Source of the DNA: Evernia prunastri
Lineage: Eukaryota > Ascomycota > Lecanoromycetes > Lecanorales > Parmeliaceae
NCBI GenBank assembly: GCA_003184365.1
Contig: NKYR01000132.1
Location: forward strand, 1-64,000
Length of the DNA: 64,000 nucleotides
Reading direction: 5' to 3'
A program made the position numbers and the translations under genes. The first letter of the stretch is position 1, and each line of letters begins with the position of its first letter. Under the pieces are notes generated by a model that was not told the DNA's origin, did not search any database, and saw only the letters and a list, made by a program, of their open reading frames with translations. Positions 44,547 to 55,940 of this stretch are shown here, piece by piece.

Positions 44547-45017
44547 GAAGACCCTTGCCATGGCTCTCATTGCACCAGTGAGATCAATCATCATTCCAAG
44601 TCAAAAGTCCATCCCTAATCGTGACCATTAGCAGCGCGGTAATAGCATTGGCCGTCCACACTGCCTTGATTTTCGACCTCGTCAACCGACAAACATCAAG
44701 GCAAGATCAGGCGTAGAGAAATTCCCCAAGACGAGGCTGTTCTTATAAGAGCTATGGCGATGAACCCCGGGCGTTCGGGTAAGCTGGATCGAGACTCTGG
44801 GCGACGCACGCTTGTAATTTCTGATGCATCTCTTTAGTGAAATCTTTGTGGCTGCGGTTGTGAGATTACGCCGGTAGTGAACGGCATGTTCGATTTGGAA
44901 TCTTGTCATCCTATGTATCAGTATCAGCAGCTTTCCTAAATTATTTTATCCTCAATTTATCATAATTGTCTTTTTCTCACTCACTAGGCACATTTGCCGC
45001 ACCTACTTTATCATCGT
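44547..45017. other. Intergenic, no gene seen
   Basis: Region between convergent genes. A 75-codon minus frame (44682-44909) lacks support. Confidence 0.45.
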
Positions 45018-45361
45018 CTACCGTATGATATGCTGCGGGGTGTAAATTCGGTGACAGCGTTTCTGCGTGCCAGGGTCGGGTTCGATGTAGTATTGAAACC
45101 TCCTTCGGGGCTGAATCTGAATAGTCAGCGTCTCCCCAGGGGCATGGTGATGATTGATATTGCATGAACCGCAAGAGCTTTCCCAGAGCCTTCTTTCCCC
45201 ACAGCAGTGGTTTCCATCAATGAGTTCTGGCAATGGCGTCGGGATAGCAAGTGAGTGGTCAGCAAGACCTCCTGCGCGACTTCAGCTCTACCTAGTAATA
45301 TTCTCTTCGGCTTCGGCTTCGGCTTCGGCTTCGGCTTCGGCTTCGCCTGTGTCCTCTTCAT
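45018..45361 (-). CDS. Small Lys-Pro repeat, Cys-rich protein (at least 92 aa; start uncertain)
   Basis: Exons 45361-45292 and 45226-45018; the 65-nt intron has a weak GTAGAG donor, a CTGAC branch and a CAG acceptor and joins in frame. The first exon carries a perfect (KP)n run of about seven repeats. The second encodes GNHCCGERRLWESSCGSC and a Pro/Arg/Tyr-rich end with a last cysteine. Upstream of the ATG the frame stays open for about 25 codons of strongly hydrophobic sequence (LSIVLLCAVTAIIALAVA), which looks like a signal peptide. The true start is therefore probably in an earlier exon that I could not place. Likely secreted. Function unknown. Confidence 0.5.
45305..45346. repeat. Hexanucleotide microsatellite (CTTCGG)7
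   Basis: Seven tandem CTTCGG units, the last with one change. It is coding on the minus strand (Pro-Lys dipeptides). Copy-number changes would keep frame. Confidence 0.92.
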
Positions 45362-45625
45362 GCGAGCAACTGCCAACGCGATGATTGCCGTGACTGCACA
45401 GAGTAAAACAATAGAAAGAGAAAAAAAAGATGAAGGAAAAAGAGTCCGAGTAGAAACACCTTATATTTCGCGCGAGTAAGCCCATAGGGATAAGGTAAGC
45501 AAAAAACTGGAGACGAGGGGGCTAGAATATTTCTAGGCCCGGGAAATCTGGTACGGAGACATGATGGATGGATCGTGGTACGCAGACGAGGCTTGACGTT
45601 CTCGACAAACGAGCCACGCCCCGAA

Positions 45626-48600
45626 CTACCTCTTGGCTCTTTTCCCACCTCTCCCCCCACCGCCATCGTCCTGGTTCCGCCTCTTCTTGCCCTCTTTCCT
45701 CCAATACTCGTCCCTCTCCCGCTTCTCCCTTTCCGCCTTCTTCGCCTCGTTCTCCCTGACCTTCCTTCTGTACGGTTCCTTCCTCTCCTCCTGCTTCGCC
45801 CTCCTCTTCTCCACCTTCTCTTTCCTGAGCGTCATGATCTTCTGCATCAGATCCCTCGCCCTCTTCTCCTCGCCTCCGAGTACCACCGCTCGCTTCTGCA
45901 GATAGGTTTGCTTGCGTTGAGGAGCCATTTGTGCGATTTGGGATTTGAAGGGAAGCTCGGCGGCGAGTCCGCGAGGGACGCGGAGAGGGTTGAAGTGTCG
46001 AGTGGGGCGCTCTATTGGCCGGTAGGCGCTATTATTTTGCTGGGGAGTGGGCAGATTCTGATCCGCACGGACTTGACCTGTGAGTCGCATGCCTTTCCAG
46101 CCCGTGTCCTCCTTCTCATCTCCTGTTTCTTCTGCTAAATTCTCCAAAAGATTCGTCACTGGATTGTAGAATCGATGCGGTTTGACGGGGTACCATGCAC
46201 GAAGGAAGACAATATCGCTCATGAGGAGCTTATCTTCAAAGGTAGCTCGAAAGTGGCCTTCTGGCTTGGCGAGAGCTCGCTTGATCTGTCCCCTGATCCC
46301 ACTAACTGTACGTATAGAGGCACCTTCAAACTTGGCGATCTCAAGAGACGTCGAGAACATATCCCGTATGAAGGCAGTGTTCTTAAATATTTTGTATGGA
46401 TGGCCGGTGAGCTTTAGCTTTTTCACTATCTCTGTGCTCTCATCAACATTGAGCACCACCCCTGTGGCTGCAATTCGGAAAGCGGGATTCTTGTTGGAAA
46501 AGGATTGGACACAGCAGAAGCCCGAATTTGGAGCTATGAGAGGTCCGTAAAAGGTGCCGAAACAGTGCATGTGCTCAGGAGTGTACTTCAACATACGATT
46601 CCGAGTGCGAGAGTCGGAGATGCTGTAAACCGGCAGCGTCTGAAATCTCCGCCAACCCATCGAAAAAATGAGAGGGTCGTTGGTCTTCAAGATTTTCTTG
46701 TGCCATCGATGTCTCTTGATTCTCACCTGAACAAAGCCAAAGCGATCTTCTGTGGGAGCCAGGCCTCCAATGATAATTGGATATCTTGGATTGAACGTTG
46801 CTGCAAATTCACAGGGCACCTTTTCCAATACTACCCTGGCATAAGTGCCAGCTTTGTGACCTTCAACCCGCACTCTCGAATTTAGATCCAATGACTCAAA
46901 CTCAGCGCGGTTGATTGTGAGTTGCTTCTGTATATCAGCCTTTTGAGCATCATACCAGTCGTCTTCCCCGAACTCCTCCTCGGCCTTCCCGCCAACATCT
47001 CCACGTTCTGCTTGTTTACCGAAGCCCTCTCTATCTTCTTCCTCAAACCGAAGCTTGAGCTCCTCCTTTCGCCGAGCGTTCTTTTCTCTTTCTGCGTCAA
47101 GCGAGATTTCTGCATCCTCTGGCACGTTACCAGTATTCGAGGCAGGTTCGGCTTCGAGGTCTTGAAAGTCACCATCGCCCTCGTCGTCAACATCCTCAAA
47201 AGCTTCGCCAGCAACTCCATCATCGCCGTTCCTTTCTTTCAGAAGATTGGCAGTAGCGAAACGATGTCGTAGCTTTTTAAGATTCTCGGGATCACTCCAT
47301 TTCTGGGCCAGAGCAGCATAGTCATATCGTGGAATGGAACGGTCTTCGAGATCCTCCGCCTCGTCGTCACGCTTTGCCCTGCGGAAGAAGTTCTCGTCCT
47401 CTTCCACTTCTGACTCCGAAGCATGACCATTACCCAGAACGGACCTCTCATCCTCTCCTCTCCACTTGCGAACAACGTCGGCTGGTGATAGCGAATCGTC
47501 GTACAACATCCTGGCGAAGTCCGAGACCCGATATTGTTTTTGTGTGCTGTGTAGCTTTTGCGCAGTCTCTTTGAGGTTGGACTTCCACCGCAAAGCAGCG
47601 TCCTCTTCGTCATCGTCTTCGAACTCCGATTCATCTGGTCCACTTTCCAATTCTTGGTCCTCCTCACTAGAGACAGAGCCGATCTCGGAATCACTCTCAG
47701 CAAAAGCTAGATCACCGACTCTGCCGTTGGGCGGATCGTCTTTTGCTGGCTTGAATGCCCGACCAAGCTGGTCGGGCGATATCTCCTTATCGACGAGAGA
47801 ATCTATGTCGTCTTCCTCCTCCTTTTCGTCTTCACTGGCGGATCCTTCTTCTTCCGGCTCAATGTTGTCGCCATCATGCTCCCGGTCCAAAACTCTGACT
47901 TTCCTCCTTTCTTGTCTGCCCACATCATTCTCCGTTGCCTCGATCCTATCCTCCTTGAGCATGCCCCCGCCAGTGAATAGCCTTACACCATCCTCCGCCT
48001 CGCCCAGGATTCTTCTTTCGCTTTGTAGTCCAACCACCATCTGCTCCCCTAGACCCCGCTCTTCATCCCCGCTAGCATCCTTGTCGAAATTTGAGGTCTT
48101 GACATCGATGTATACAGCGTCTTTGTCGACCAGTACACCTCCCACATCTGACATCGGTGCGAAAAGAACTTTTTGTTTCTCACCCAAGCGCCGACGTCCT
48201 GCTTTTCCCGATGCCTTAGCGATAGCTTGGTCCATGAAAGGTGTAGGACATGGATCAGGTAGGGCTTCGATTGCTGAAACGGTTAAATCCCCAACACCTG
48301 GGATGTGGACTCGAGCGCCGTCAGCAGGAAAGTTAGTTCCTCTAAGATAGCCATAAAGTGCAATGGTCCTATCACATTTGGGGCTCTCTTCTATTGTCGT
48401 TGGTGGCGTGACATCCAGCATACGGTCCGCTAAGCAGTAGGGATGGGAGTTGCGCCAGATCAGAGGCCTTGGCTGCTTCATCACGGAGATGAACCTAGAC
48501 AGGTTGTGTACTTCTCGATCCGGATATCTTCCATTAATCACTCCGGATAGGTAGAATAGCTTCGCTCCTTGGTAAAGTTCGCTCCAGAACCTGTGCTTCA

Positions 48601-49156
48601 ATCTCTTCTTCGCGTCCTTCAAAGTACTAGGCTTTCGGAAGAGATCGAGATGGGTCAGGATGCCGAAGACGTTGCCAGGCATACCACTAGAAGCCAGCAC
48701 ATTCAGAAATTCCATGGTCTCCATCTCGAAGCCAAAATTCCCGTCGATCATGAGGAGGACGATGTCGGCGATCTTGGAGACATCGATCATACTGGCAAGG
48801 GAGTCTGCGGGACATTCTATGAATGTGAGCCGCCTCCGCTTGGAAGTAACAACGGTCAGGGGACCGCTGGGAGAGGTGATGTTGTGCTTTGTGTATCTTT
48901 TGATCAAAGACTTGATGAGTGTAGATTTCCCGACGCCTGGTGGGCCAACGACGGCAACAATGATTGGAGGTGCCTCTTCGGGCAAGCGGTCCACGAGAGG
49001 GACATGAAGACGTTTTTCTTTGATATCGTGCGAGCGCACAGCTTGCTTGGCCAATCGACCAGGATGTGCATAAGCAAATGCTTTCGGATTGCGTTCTCCG
49101 GTATGCTGCTTCTTCTCTTTCGTCTTGCGGTGAGGTCTGTTGGCTTGGTCCTCCAT
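45626..49156 (-). CDS. BMS1: Ribosome biogenesis GTPase BMS1 (1176 aa)
   Basis: Intronless frame of the length typical for fungal BMS1. BMS1 is an essential nucleolar GTPase of the small-subunit processome that acts with Rcl1 in early 18S maturation. A basic N-terminus precedes the P-loop GPPGVGKST (71-79); a G-protein-like domain follows with FIECPAD and GILTHLDLF near the nucleotide-binding loops. Typical of BMS1/TSR1, the middle is long and very acidic (about 400-700), followed by the conserved C-terminal domain (GTYARVVLEKVPCEF, PLIFSMGWRRFQTLPVYS, HCFGTFYGPLIAPNSGFC, FRATFEDKLLMSDIVFLRAW). A highly basic tail ends in GGRGGKRAKR. Its presence 46 kb from the telomere shows that the core genome has been reached. 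The many antisense frames are shadows of its acidic region. Confidence 0.97.
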   Translation of the reverse strand: MEDQANRPHRKTKEKKQHTGERNPKAFAYAHPGRLAKQAVRSHDIKEKRLHVPLVDRLPEEAPPIIVAVVGPPGVGKSTLIKSLIKRYTKHNITSPSGPLTVVTSKRRRLTFIECPADSLASMIDVSKIADIVLLMIDGNFGFEMETMEFLNVLASSGMPGNVFGILTHLDLFRKPSTLKDAKKRLKHRFWSELYQGAKLFYLSGVINGRYPDREVHNLSRFISVMKQPRPLIWRNSHPYCLADRMLDVTPPTTIEESPKCDRTIALYGYLRGTNFPADGARVHIPGVGDLTVSAIEALPDPCPTPFMDQAIAKASGKAGRRRLGEKQKVLFAPMSDVGGVLVDKDAVYIDVKTSNFDKDASGDEERGLGEQMVVGLQSERRILGEAEDGVRLFTGGGMLKEDRIEATENDVGRQERRKVRVLDREHDGDNIEPEEEGSASEDEKEEEDDIDSLVDKEISPDQLGRAFKPAKDDPPNGRVGDLAFAESDSEIGSVSSEEDQELESGPDESEFEDDDEEDAALRWKSNLKETAQKLHSTQKQYRVSDFARMLYDDSLSPADVVRKWRGEDERSVLGNGHASESEVEEDENFFRRAKRDDEAEDLEDRSIPRYDYAALAQKWSDPENLKKLRHRFATANLLKERNGDDGVAGEAFEDVDDEGDGDFQDLEAEPASNTGNVPEDAEISLDAEREKNARRKEELKLRFEEEDREGFGKQAERGDVGGKAEEEFGEDDWYDAQKADIQKQLTINRAEFESLDLNSRVRVEGHKAGTYARVVLEKVPCEFAATFNPRYPIIIGGLAPTEDRFGFVQVRIKRHRWHKKILKTNDPLIFSMGWRRFQTLPVYSISDSRTRNRMLKYTPEHMHCFGTFYGPLIAPNSGFCCVQSFSNKNPAFRIAATGVVLNVDESTEIVKKLKLTGHPYKIFKNTAFIRDMFSTSLEIAKFEGASIRTVSGIRGQIKRALAKPEGHFRATFEDKLLMSDIVFLRAWYPVKPHRFYNPVTNLLENLAEETGDEKEDTGWKGMRLTGQVRADQNLPTPQQNNSAYRPIERPTRHFNPLRVPRGLAAELPFKSQIAQMAPQRKQTYLQKRAVVLGGEEKRARDLMQKIMTLRKEKVEKRRAKQEERKEPYRRKVRENEAKKAEREKRERDEYWRKEGKKRRNQDDGGGGRGGKRAKR

Positions 49157-49549
49157 GATTGGTGTAGTTTGAGGAGGCCGACTATCTCGCAGTCTCTCCC
49201 TTCCAAACCTTTGGCTTCACTTTTTTTTCCGAATTTTAGTTGACATCGGCAGATCGGCAATTTAGACTTTAGCGTAATGGCAGAATAATATGCCGAGGGC
49301 GGGGATAAGGCTGATAAGGTAGTTTAAATGTGCGTCATTCAGCTACCCTGCATTAGCGTGCTTGTGTTATGAAGGTGGGGGTTATCGTGGCACTCGTGGC
49401 TGTCAGCCTATCCATAAAGTAATCCATGAATGAATGCGTCAGATGGGTCAATGCGCACGCCTTATACCTTCTCTATTAAAGGTCCTCAACTTCACCATCA
49501 CGCCTCTCTTCACATCTCACAATACAATACACAAAATATCTTCAACTAT
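49157..49549. other. Promoter region of BMS1, no gene seen
   Basis: No supported gene. T-rich stretch just upstream of the BMS1 ATG. Confidence 0.5.
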
Positions 49550-50119
49550 TCAGAAAATAACATCATACCACCAGTCATACCTATCATACCAAACCTTAGC
49601 AAAGCCTTCCGTATATCGATCCGCTACAACAACAAAGAATCTCAAGATGCCTACCATGTACAACGTCGGTCCCACCTCCTTGAACAGCTGCTGCCTGTCT
49701 AGTCTACCTTTGCTAATGATGGGCCTCGAATAGATCACCTTGAAGCAGGGAGCATCCCCTGAGCAACTCGACAAGTATATCACATCTGGTGTAGCGACTG
49801 GTGCTCCCGCCAGCTGACAACTTCCAGGGCCAAGGAGAGCGCCAAATCCCAGGGTGGAACCATTAAACATGAGTTTACCCTGATCAAAGGCTTTACGTAT
49901 GTTGGGAACATCTACCATGACTTCGATCCAAAACGCTGAATTACCCATAGTGTCGAATTCCCCAACGAGACCGTTCACACCCTCCAGACCGACGACCATA
50001 TTCACGTTGAGCAGGATGGAGAAGCAAGGGCTCAGTAGGACGGATATTGAGAAACATGACAAGTGTCGGAATGATTGAATCGACAGGGCACGCAGCCAAC
50101 GAGCTGGGAAAGGTCTCAT
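49550..50119 (-). CDS. Hypothetical protein (about 189 aa, start uncertain)
   Basis: Open frame with an in-frame ATG at 50119. After a hydrophobic stretch (ISVLLSPCFSILLNVNMVVG) it has a globular region with FDTMGNSAFWIEV, GALLGPGSCQLAG, SSCSGDAPCFKVIYS and a C-terminal basic and aromatic end. Four cysteines in the middle suggest a secreted protein. An upstream ATG (MHLSLLLW) about 100 bp before could provide a better signal peptide through an intron, but the splice I tried leads to another frame. No family recognised, so the model is provisional. Confidence 0.4.
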   Translation of the reverse strand: MRPFPARWLRALSIQSFRHLSCFSISVLLSPCFSILLNVNMVVGLEGVNGLVGEFDTMGNSAFWIEVMVDVPNIRKAFDQGKLMFNGSTLGFGALLGPGSCQLAGAPVATPDVIYLSSCSGDAPCFKVIYSRPIISKGRLDRQQLFKEVGPTLYMVGILRFFVVVADRYTEGFAKVWYDRYDWWYDVIF

Positions 50120-50406
50120 CGAGACAGGGAACACATGGTCAGGGTGGAAGTTTGCAATACTGGCTGTCGTTACTGCCAAAGCAGAAGTGAAAGATGCATA
50201 GCAAAGGCTTGACTATATGGCGAGAATTTGGATACCAACATGTCATCCAACTCTGCTTATAGCAATCACAAAATGCTCAATTCCTCAACTCCTTGGGTCC
50301 TGACCTAGAGTACTGCCAAGCCCGCTCCACCGCTCCGCAGTGCAAACCCCTCTCCTCTCCAACCTTCCAGTGCCCATGCGACGACAGTAAACAGCACACA
50401 ATAAGA

Positions 50407-51814
50407 ATGCCAGCAAGACCAGCGACCTTAGACTCGCGTCTCATTCGTGACATCTGCCCATTGCAATTAAAATTGAAACAGCGGTCAAGACGTCTTGCAA
50501 CTGCTACGCATCAATTGCCCAAAAACCAACCGTGGTCACATCCCCCAGCGTCCACCAGCATCGACAATGATCAAGTAGCCCGTTTGGCTTCTCGACCACT
50601 TCATCCCTTGACCTTGGCAGATCTCGTTCGGTAGCATCCTCCCTCACACTCCCTCTCATCTCCCTCAACCATCAACATCTGGCCCGACTAACAACAATTC
50701 AATCCCCAGACATGGACGTCCCCCGCTCTCCGCATCCACCCTATTCACCTCCGCAAACTTCACCCTCTCCCTCCTGCCCATCCGCCTCGCGCACCGAATC
50801 CAAGCCCTTCGAAACCTCCCCTTCATCGTCGTCTCCAACCCGCACATCTCCCGCATCTACAACAACTACATCCACTCCCTCTCCACCTTGCTCCCATACC
50901 AAGAGCGGCAAATCAACACGCTCGAAGAGGAAATCCAGTTCACAGAAGTCATGGCGGATCTCGTGCAGACGCACGCAGATACCATACCAATACTGGCCCG
51001 TGGATTTCTGGAATGCAGGAAATACATCAGCCCGGGGGACGTGACGAGGTTTCTAGACGAGCACCTGAGGGCCAGGATCGGAACGCGATTGATCGCCGAG
51101 CAGCACATCGCCCTGCACCTCTCCTCCCAACCCCACTGCAGCAGCACCGACCCACACGCCCAAGACGGCTCCTCGACCTCCATCGGCGTCATCGACACCG
51201 CCCTCCGCCCGGCGGACATAATCCGCCACTGCGAATCCTTCGTCTCGGAGATCTGCGAGCTCAAATACGGCGTCCGGCCCACCGTCGTCATCAACGGCCA
51301 GCCCGACGCCCGGCTCGCCCACGTCCCCACCCATCTCGAGTACATCATCACGGAGCTCCTCAAGAACGCCTTCCGCGCCACGATCGAAAGCGGCAAGGAG
51401 CGCGCCCCGATCGAGGTGACCATCGCCGCGGCCCCGGACCCGTCCCCCTCGCCGCCGCCCGAATCTATCCACCTCGACCCTCCGACGGCCTCCGACAAAC
51501 CCCTGCCCGGCGTCACGATCCGCATCCGCGACCGCGGCGGCGGCATATCGCCCGCGAACCTCTCCAGCATCTGGGCGTACAGCTTCACTACCTTTGGGGA
51601 CGAAGAAGCACTCGACCTGGCCAACGGCAACGCGGACGCCCTCAACGCTATATCGGGCGCGAGCGGTGATTCGAGCAGCCTGGCCGGACTGGGCTACGGG
51701 CTGCCCCTCGGGAGAGCGTACGCGGAGCATTTCGGCGGGGGCATCATGGTGCAGAGCCTCTGGGGGTGGGGGACGGACGTCTACCTCAAGCTCAGGGGGT
51801 TGGGGAAGATATAA
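50407..51814 (+). CDS. Mitochondrial PDK/BCKDK-type protein kinase (442 aa, 2 exons)
   Basis: Exons 50407-50630 and 50710-51814; the 79-nt intron (GTAGCA...CCCAG) gives the conserved DLVRHGRPPL junction. The basic, Ser/Ala/Arg-rich N-terminus looks like a mitochondrial presequence. The four-helix regulatory domain includes RIYNNYIHSL and FLDEHLRARIGTRLIAEQH. The GHKL ATPase domain has the N-box ELLKNAFRA (290-298), G1 box DRGGGI (349-354) and G2 box GLGYGLP (401-407), so all ATP-binding motifs are present. Family members phosphorylate the E1 subunit of pyruvate or branched-chain 2-oxoacid dehydrogenase and switch it off. Sequence alone does not tell which substrate applies. A Pro/Ser insertion (about 310-335) lies between N and G1 boxes. 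Confidence 0.93.
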
Positions 51815-52053
51815 GCTGGCATGCACATACTCTAAGCGCACGCGTAGTCGACATCAAGGCGCGAAAAAGATGAACAGAAGCAGGAGACGAACCGCAATGA
51901 AGAAAACGAAGTCATGTCATGAATGTAATATCTACAAATCCAACCCCTATACAAATCCAAACCCTATCCACAACCATCCATACCACCACTCATAAATCTC
52001 CAACCAAGAAACCATCAGGGTATCAACCTCCACTCCACTCCACTTCACTCCAC

Positions 52054-55000
52054 TCACAACCCAACAGCCCCAAAAGCCATAACCCCAACCCCGACCCCAA
52101 AAACCAGACTCAACCCCAGCCCCAGCCCAGCACTACCCACCGCCCTCGTCCCCTTACCCTCAAACACCGCCCCCGTCTCACTCCCATTCCCACTTCCACT
52201 TCCACTTCCACTCCCACTCACCCCCGTCGCAACAGCATTCCCCCCATTCCCACTCCCACTCCCACTCCCCCCATTCCCTCCCACCCCAGACGGCAGCACC
52301 CACGTCCCACCCCCCACGACCAACGTCCCCCCAGGCCCCAAACTGACCACCGTCCCCCCAGCCGTGTACGCCTCGCCGCCGGGCCTCAGGCTCGTCGTGC
52401 CTAGGGGGAACCCGGTCGCTTGGGGCGTGAAGGGGGCGCCACCGGCTGTGAAGACGGGTTGCGCGATTGTGGCTGCGGCTGTGAGTGGGGATGCGAGTGG
52501 GTTTGAAAGTGAGAAAGGGGACGGAAGTTGGAAGCGCAGCGTGGAAGTGCCAACTGCGGCTCGGATGCCGGCGCGCGAAGGGAGGGCGGTGTACGTCGTG
52601 CCGGCGTAGGTGGCGGGGGTGCCGCCGGGGGCGAGGGCGGCGCCGTTGGGGAGGAGGTAGGTGGGCGGTGTGTCTGGGGAGTTCGTGGAGGAGGAGGAAG
52701 GCGATAGGGCGGTGAGGACGAGGCCGTTTGCGAGCGTGAGCAGATCGGAAGAGGGTGTAGCGGCCTGGATCTGCACGGCGTCCGTAGCGGCCGGGAGAGC
52801 GTACGTAGCGCCGCCGTCCACAACGACGCTCGACGACCCAGCGAGAGCATAAACGTGCCCCGCGACCGTGGCCGAACCGCCCGGCGCGACGGTCGTGCCG
52901 GGGGCGACTACGAGGCCGCCGTCGGGGGCCCTTGAGAAAGTCTGACCGCCGAGGACGAGCGGGTTGGACGAGGACACGGGGACGAGGTTGTGGGTCGTGC
53001 CGTCTTGGACGAGCTGGCTGGGGTTCGGGTAGGCGATCATGTGGTTGCTTACCGTGGCGGAGGCGCCGGGGAGGAGGAGGGTCCCGGGGGCGATTTCGAG
53101 GGCGGAGTTGGCGGTTTGGTGGAGGAGGAGGTTGTTTGTTAGGAGTGGGGGTGGGGGTGCGGTGGGTGATGGGGTGGGAGCGGAGGGGGCGTAGGTGGAG
53201 CCGTCGAGGAAGACGGCGGAGGGGACGTTGGCGATGGTGTGGCCGGAGAGGATGGCGGTGTTGCCGGGTGCTAATGTTGAGCCGGGGAGAAGTATGTTGC
53301 CTGAGGCGTCTTTGGTGATTGGTTGGCTGTTGATCGAGGCAATGATGGGTGGTGGGTCGGCGTTTCCGTTTTTTGTTCCGCCAGTCGAGTTTTCTCCGTT
53401 GGGACCTCCGTTCGCGTCATTGGTGTCTTTGGTGTCACCGTTGGCGCCGGTATTGGTACCGCCGTTTGTGCCTCCGTTGGTACCGCTAGCGGTGCCATCA
53501 GTTGAACCCCCTGTCTGACCGCTGGAGCCACTGCTCTCCTTTGACGTATCTGCAGGCTGTTGGGGTAAGAGGGTGATTGGAGCAGTTGATGGATCATTAT
53601 TTCCAGGGTCGGTGCCGGGATTGCTTCCTGGGTTCGTCGCTGCGTTCGCCCCTGACTGCTTCTCTGTTTCAGCTGGCGTGGTGTTCCCTCCAGAAGCCAC
53701 AGAAGCACTGTTAGAGTTGCTGCCAGGACTTGGTGAGCTTTCATCTTGCTCAACCACTGAACCGTCCGCCGGGTCCACAACAACAGACATGGGATCCGAG
53801 TCGGAGTTCGAGTTCGAATTCGAGCCTGGATTCACTGCATTACTGTTTACAGTCCCGGACGAGCCTTCGTTCTGCGCGGCGACTGAAGGATCGACAGGAT
53901 CGGCAATAGCAGCGCCTGGATTAGACTGCGCAGTGCTAGGCGCCGCGGTTCCTGCACCATTGCTACCTGGATCATTCGCTTTCACACCAGTGTTGGGATC
54001 GGCGCTCGTGACGGCCATGGTAGGAGCAGCGACAGGAGACTGCAAACTTGCTGCTGGAGACGGAGGTGCTTTTTCGGCCTGTGGATCCGCAGCCGGCGTC
54101 GGCACAGGTGCGAGAGCCGTAGCTTTCTGCAGCACGCGCGGTGGGTCGAAGACGCCTAGATTGTCCGGCGTGCAAGTGCTTCCACCCCAAGTTGCCCAGA
54201 CGGGATCGATCTCCGTGACGTCCGGCGGAAATGCGAGCTGGGGCTTCACGAACATCCTGGAAGCGAAGTCGGCATTGATGGAATGTCCCGGAAAGCAAGA
54301 TTGGTATCGAGGGAGGAGTTCCGATGCTGGAGGCGGATTACCGAGCTCTGTGAAATTGATCTGTCTCCAGCCGTTGTCGATGCCCTGAAAACAGTTTGCG
54401 GGATTGTTCTGGTCTGTTTCGGGAGAGATACAGTACTCGATGCCCGCGCCCACGTTCTCAGCCTCGCATATGGCAGAAGAGAGTACGTTGGGCTCGTAGG
54501 CACAAGTGACCGCAGTATAGGCCGAGCCAATGGGTATATGGCTGTTGAACAGCGCCACACACGACGCTGAGGCTTGTATTGAGCTATAGATGACATAGAC
54601 TGATGGCGAGATACTGTCATTCATTTTAGCGGAGCACCTCGGAATTCTCCGGGTATCACTTACAAGGTAAACCCATTTTCGACGACGCCATAAGATGCCG
54701 CTGATTGTACTGGTGCTGCAGTCACATTCCAATTACTCGAGCCGGAGGTATTTGCTGCGCCGGAAGAGTTCGACGGTGCGTTTGCAGCTGGCCAGTAGAC
54801 GAGCTGCACAGCGCTGGCGGCTACTCCACATTTGTCGCAGCAGCCCGTTGGGGCAGGATACGGGGTTGCCAGCTCCGTTATCGTATTGTCAGAACACCCC
54901 AGAGACTGAATACCCGTAGCTTCATACAAGTCGTAGCTCGATTGACACTGTTGTGAAGTCACAGTTGCGGTGGCATAGTCGTGATACCATTTAGCGGCAC

Positions 55001-55940
55001 TGTTCACGCACGAGCATGATTTGGCGTTGTAGCCATCAAAGCCCGGACTCATGGAACATGTTCCCCCGTAGGGCATGTTCAAGATACCTTGGTCCCAGTT
55101 GAGGGGTAAGCAGTCGTTGGCCGGAAATAGCCCTGACGTGATCAAACTTGAGGCAATGGAGATGGGTCCACCACAGACATTTGTTTGGTTTAACGGTTTG
55201 GTGACGTTGAACGGGTTTCTCATGGACGTGATTGAAATGGGAATTGCGGAATTGACGGCCCCAGACGCGGAATATGAGGCTGAAGCGGTGATTCCAGGAA
55301 CGTTCTTCGCTTTTTGATCGATTTGGAACCTTGGAAATCCCGACGAATTCGAAGATCCGTTCGACGCGGCTTGGACCAACGATGGAGACCATGGCGGTAA
55401 AGAGACGGAAGCCGAGGAGTATGCTGGGGACGAAGCGGAGAGTGAAGCGGAGAGGGCCGTCGTCAAGCCATTTGCACTGAAAGATAATAGTGAGCCACCA
55501 GGGCTAGTGGCTGGGATTTGCAGTCCAGAGGAGCTGCCAGGCTCTTCGGACGAGCTCGCGGGGGCTCCAGACGAGATGCTCCGCCAACTCGATGAGACTG
55601 CGGTAAAGACTGTGGGTATGGACAAAGAATAAGGCACAGAATTAGAAGCGATTGAGCTGTAATTGGTCGCGGAACGACTCTGGTGTATCGAAGAATTCAA
55701 GAAAGCTGTATACGAATTAAGCGCGAAGTCAGCGTCTGATGCAGCAATTGGGTAGTAAAGTTCACGGCGTCAACTAGAGTGGGTCCATGATATGATCATG
55801 CCACATGGCGATTCTGCCAAGTAGGCACAACGCATGCAATTTTGGAGGTTGGGAAAGGAATCCAACGTACAAGGCAGTGCATTTGAGACAGAAACGAAAT
55901 AAAGTGCGAGATAGGATCGAGAAGTGGCGCAGATGCGCAT
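52054..55940 (-). CDS. Large GPI-type Ser/Thr-rich cell-wall protein (1223 aa, 3 exons)
   Basis: Exons 55940-55871, 55705-54664 and 54613-52054; introns of 165 and 50 nt both join in frame. Exon 1 encodes a signal peptide (about 1-21), and the extreme C-terminus is a hydrophobic GPI-attachment-like tail (GLGLGLSLVFGVGVGVMAFG). The N-terminal third is Ser/Ala-rich with N-glycosylation sites. A cysteine-bearing domain (CGGPISIASSL, CSCVNSAAKWYHDYA, CCDKCG) and a second one (CEAENVGAGIEYCISPETD, CFQGIDNGW, CTPDNLG) follow. Then comes a Gly/Asn/Thr linker. The C-terminal third has about five copies of a 45-60-residue motif with LAPG...A-x-x-S/A-G-H/T and a following V-x-D-G-x-T-Y. Proteins of this layout are cell-surface mannoproteins. 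No enzyme domain recognised. Confidence 0.82.

Noticed and set aside
47466..48350. 294-codon Ser-rich frame antisense to BMS1
   Set aside because: Mirror image of the acidic, serine-poor coding strand of BMS1. No independent start context or domain.
51013..51841. Long overlapping frames on both strands of the kinase gene
   Set aside because: GC-rich codon bias of the kinase keeps other frames open. The kinase frame has all GHKL motifs.
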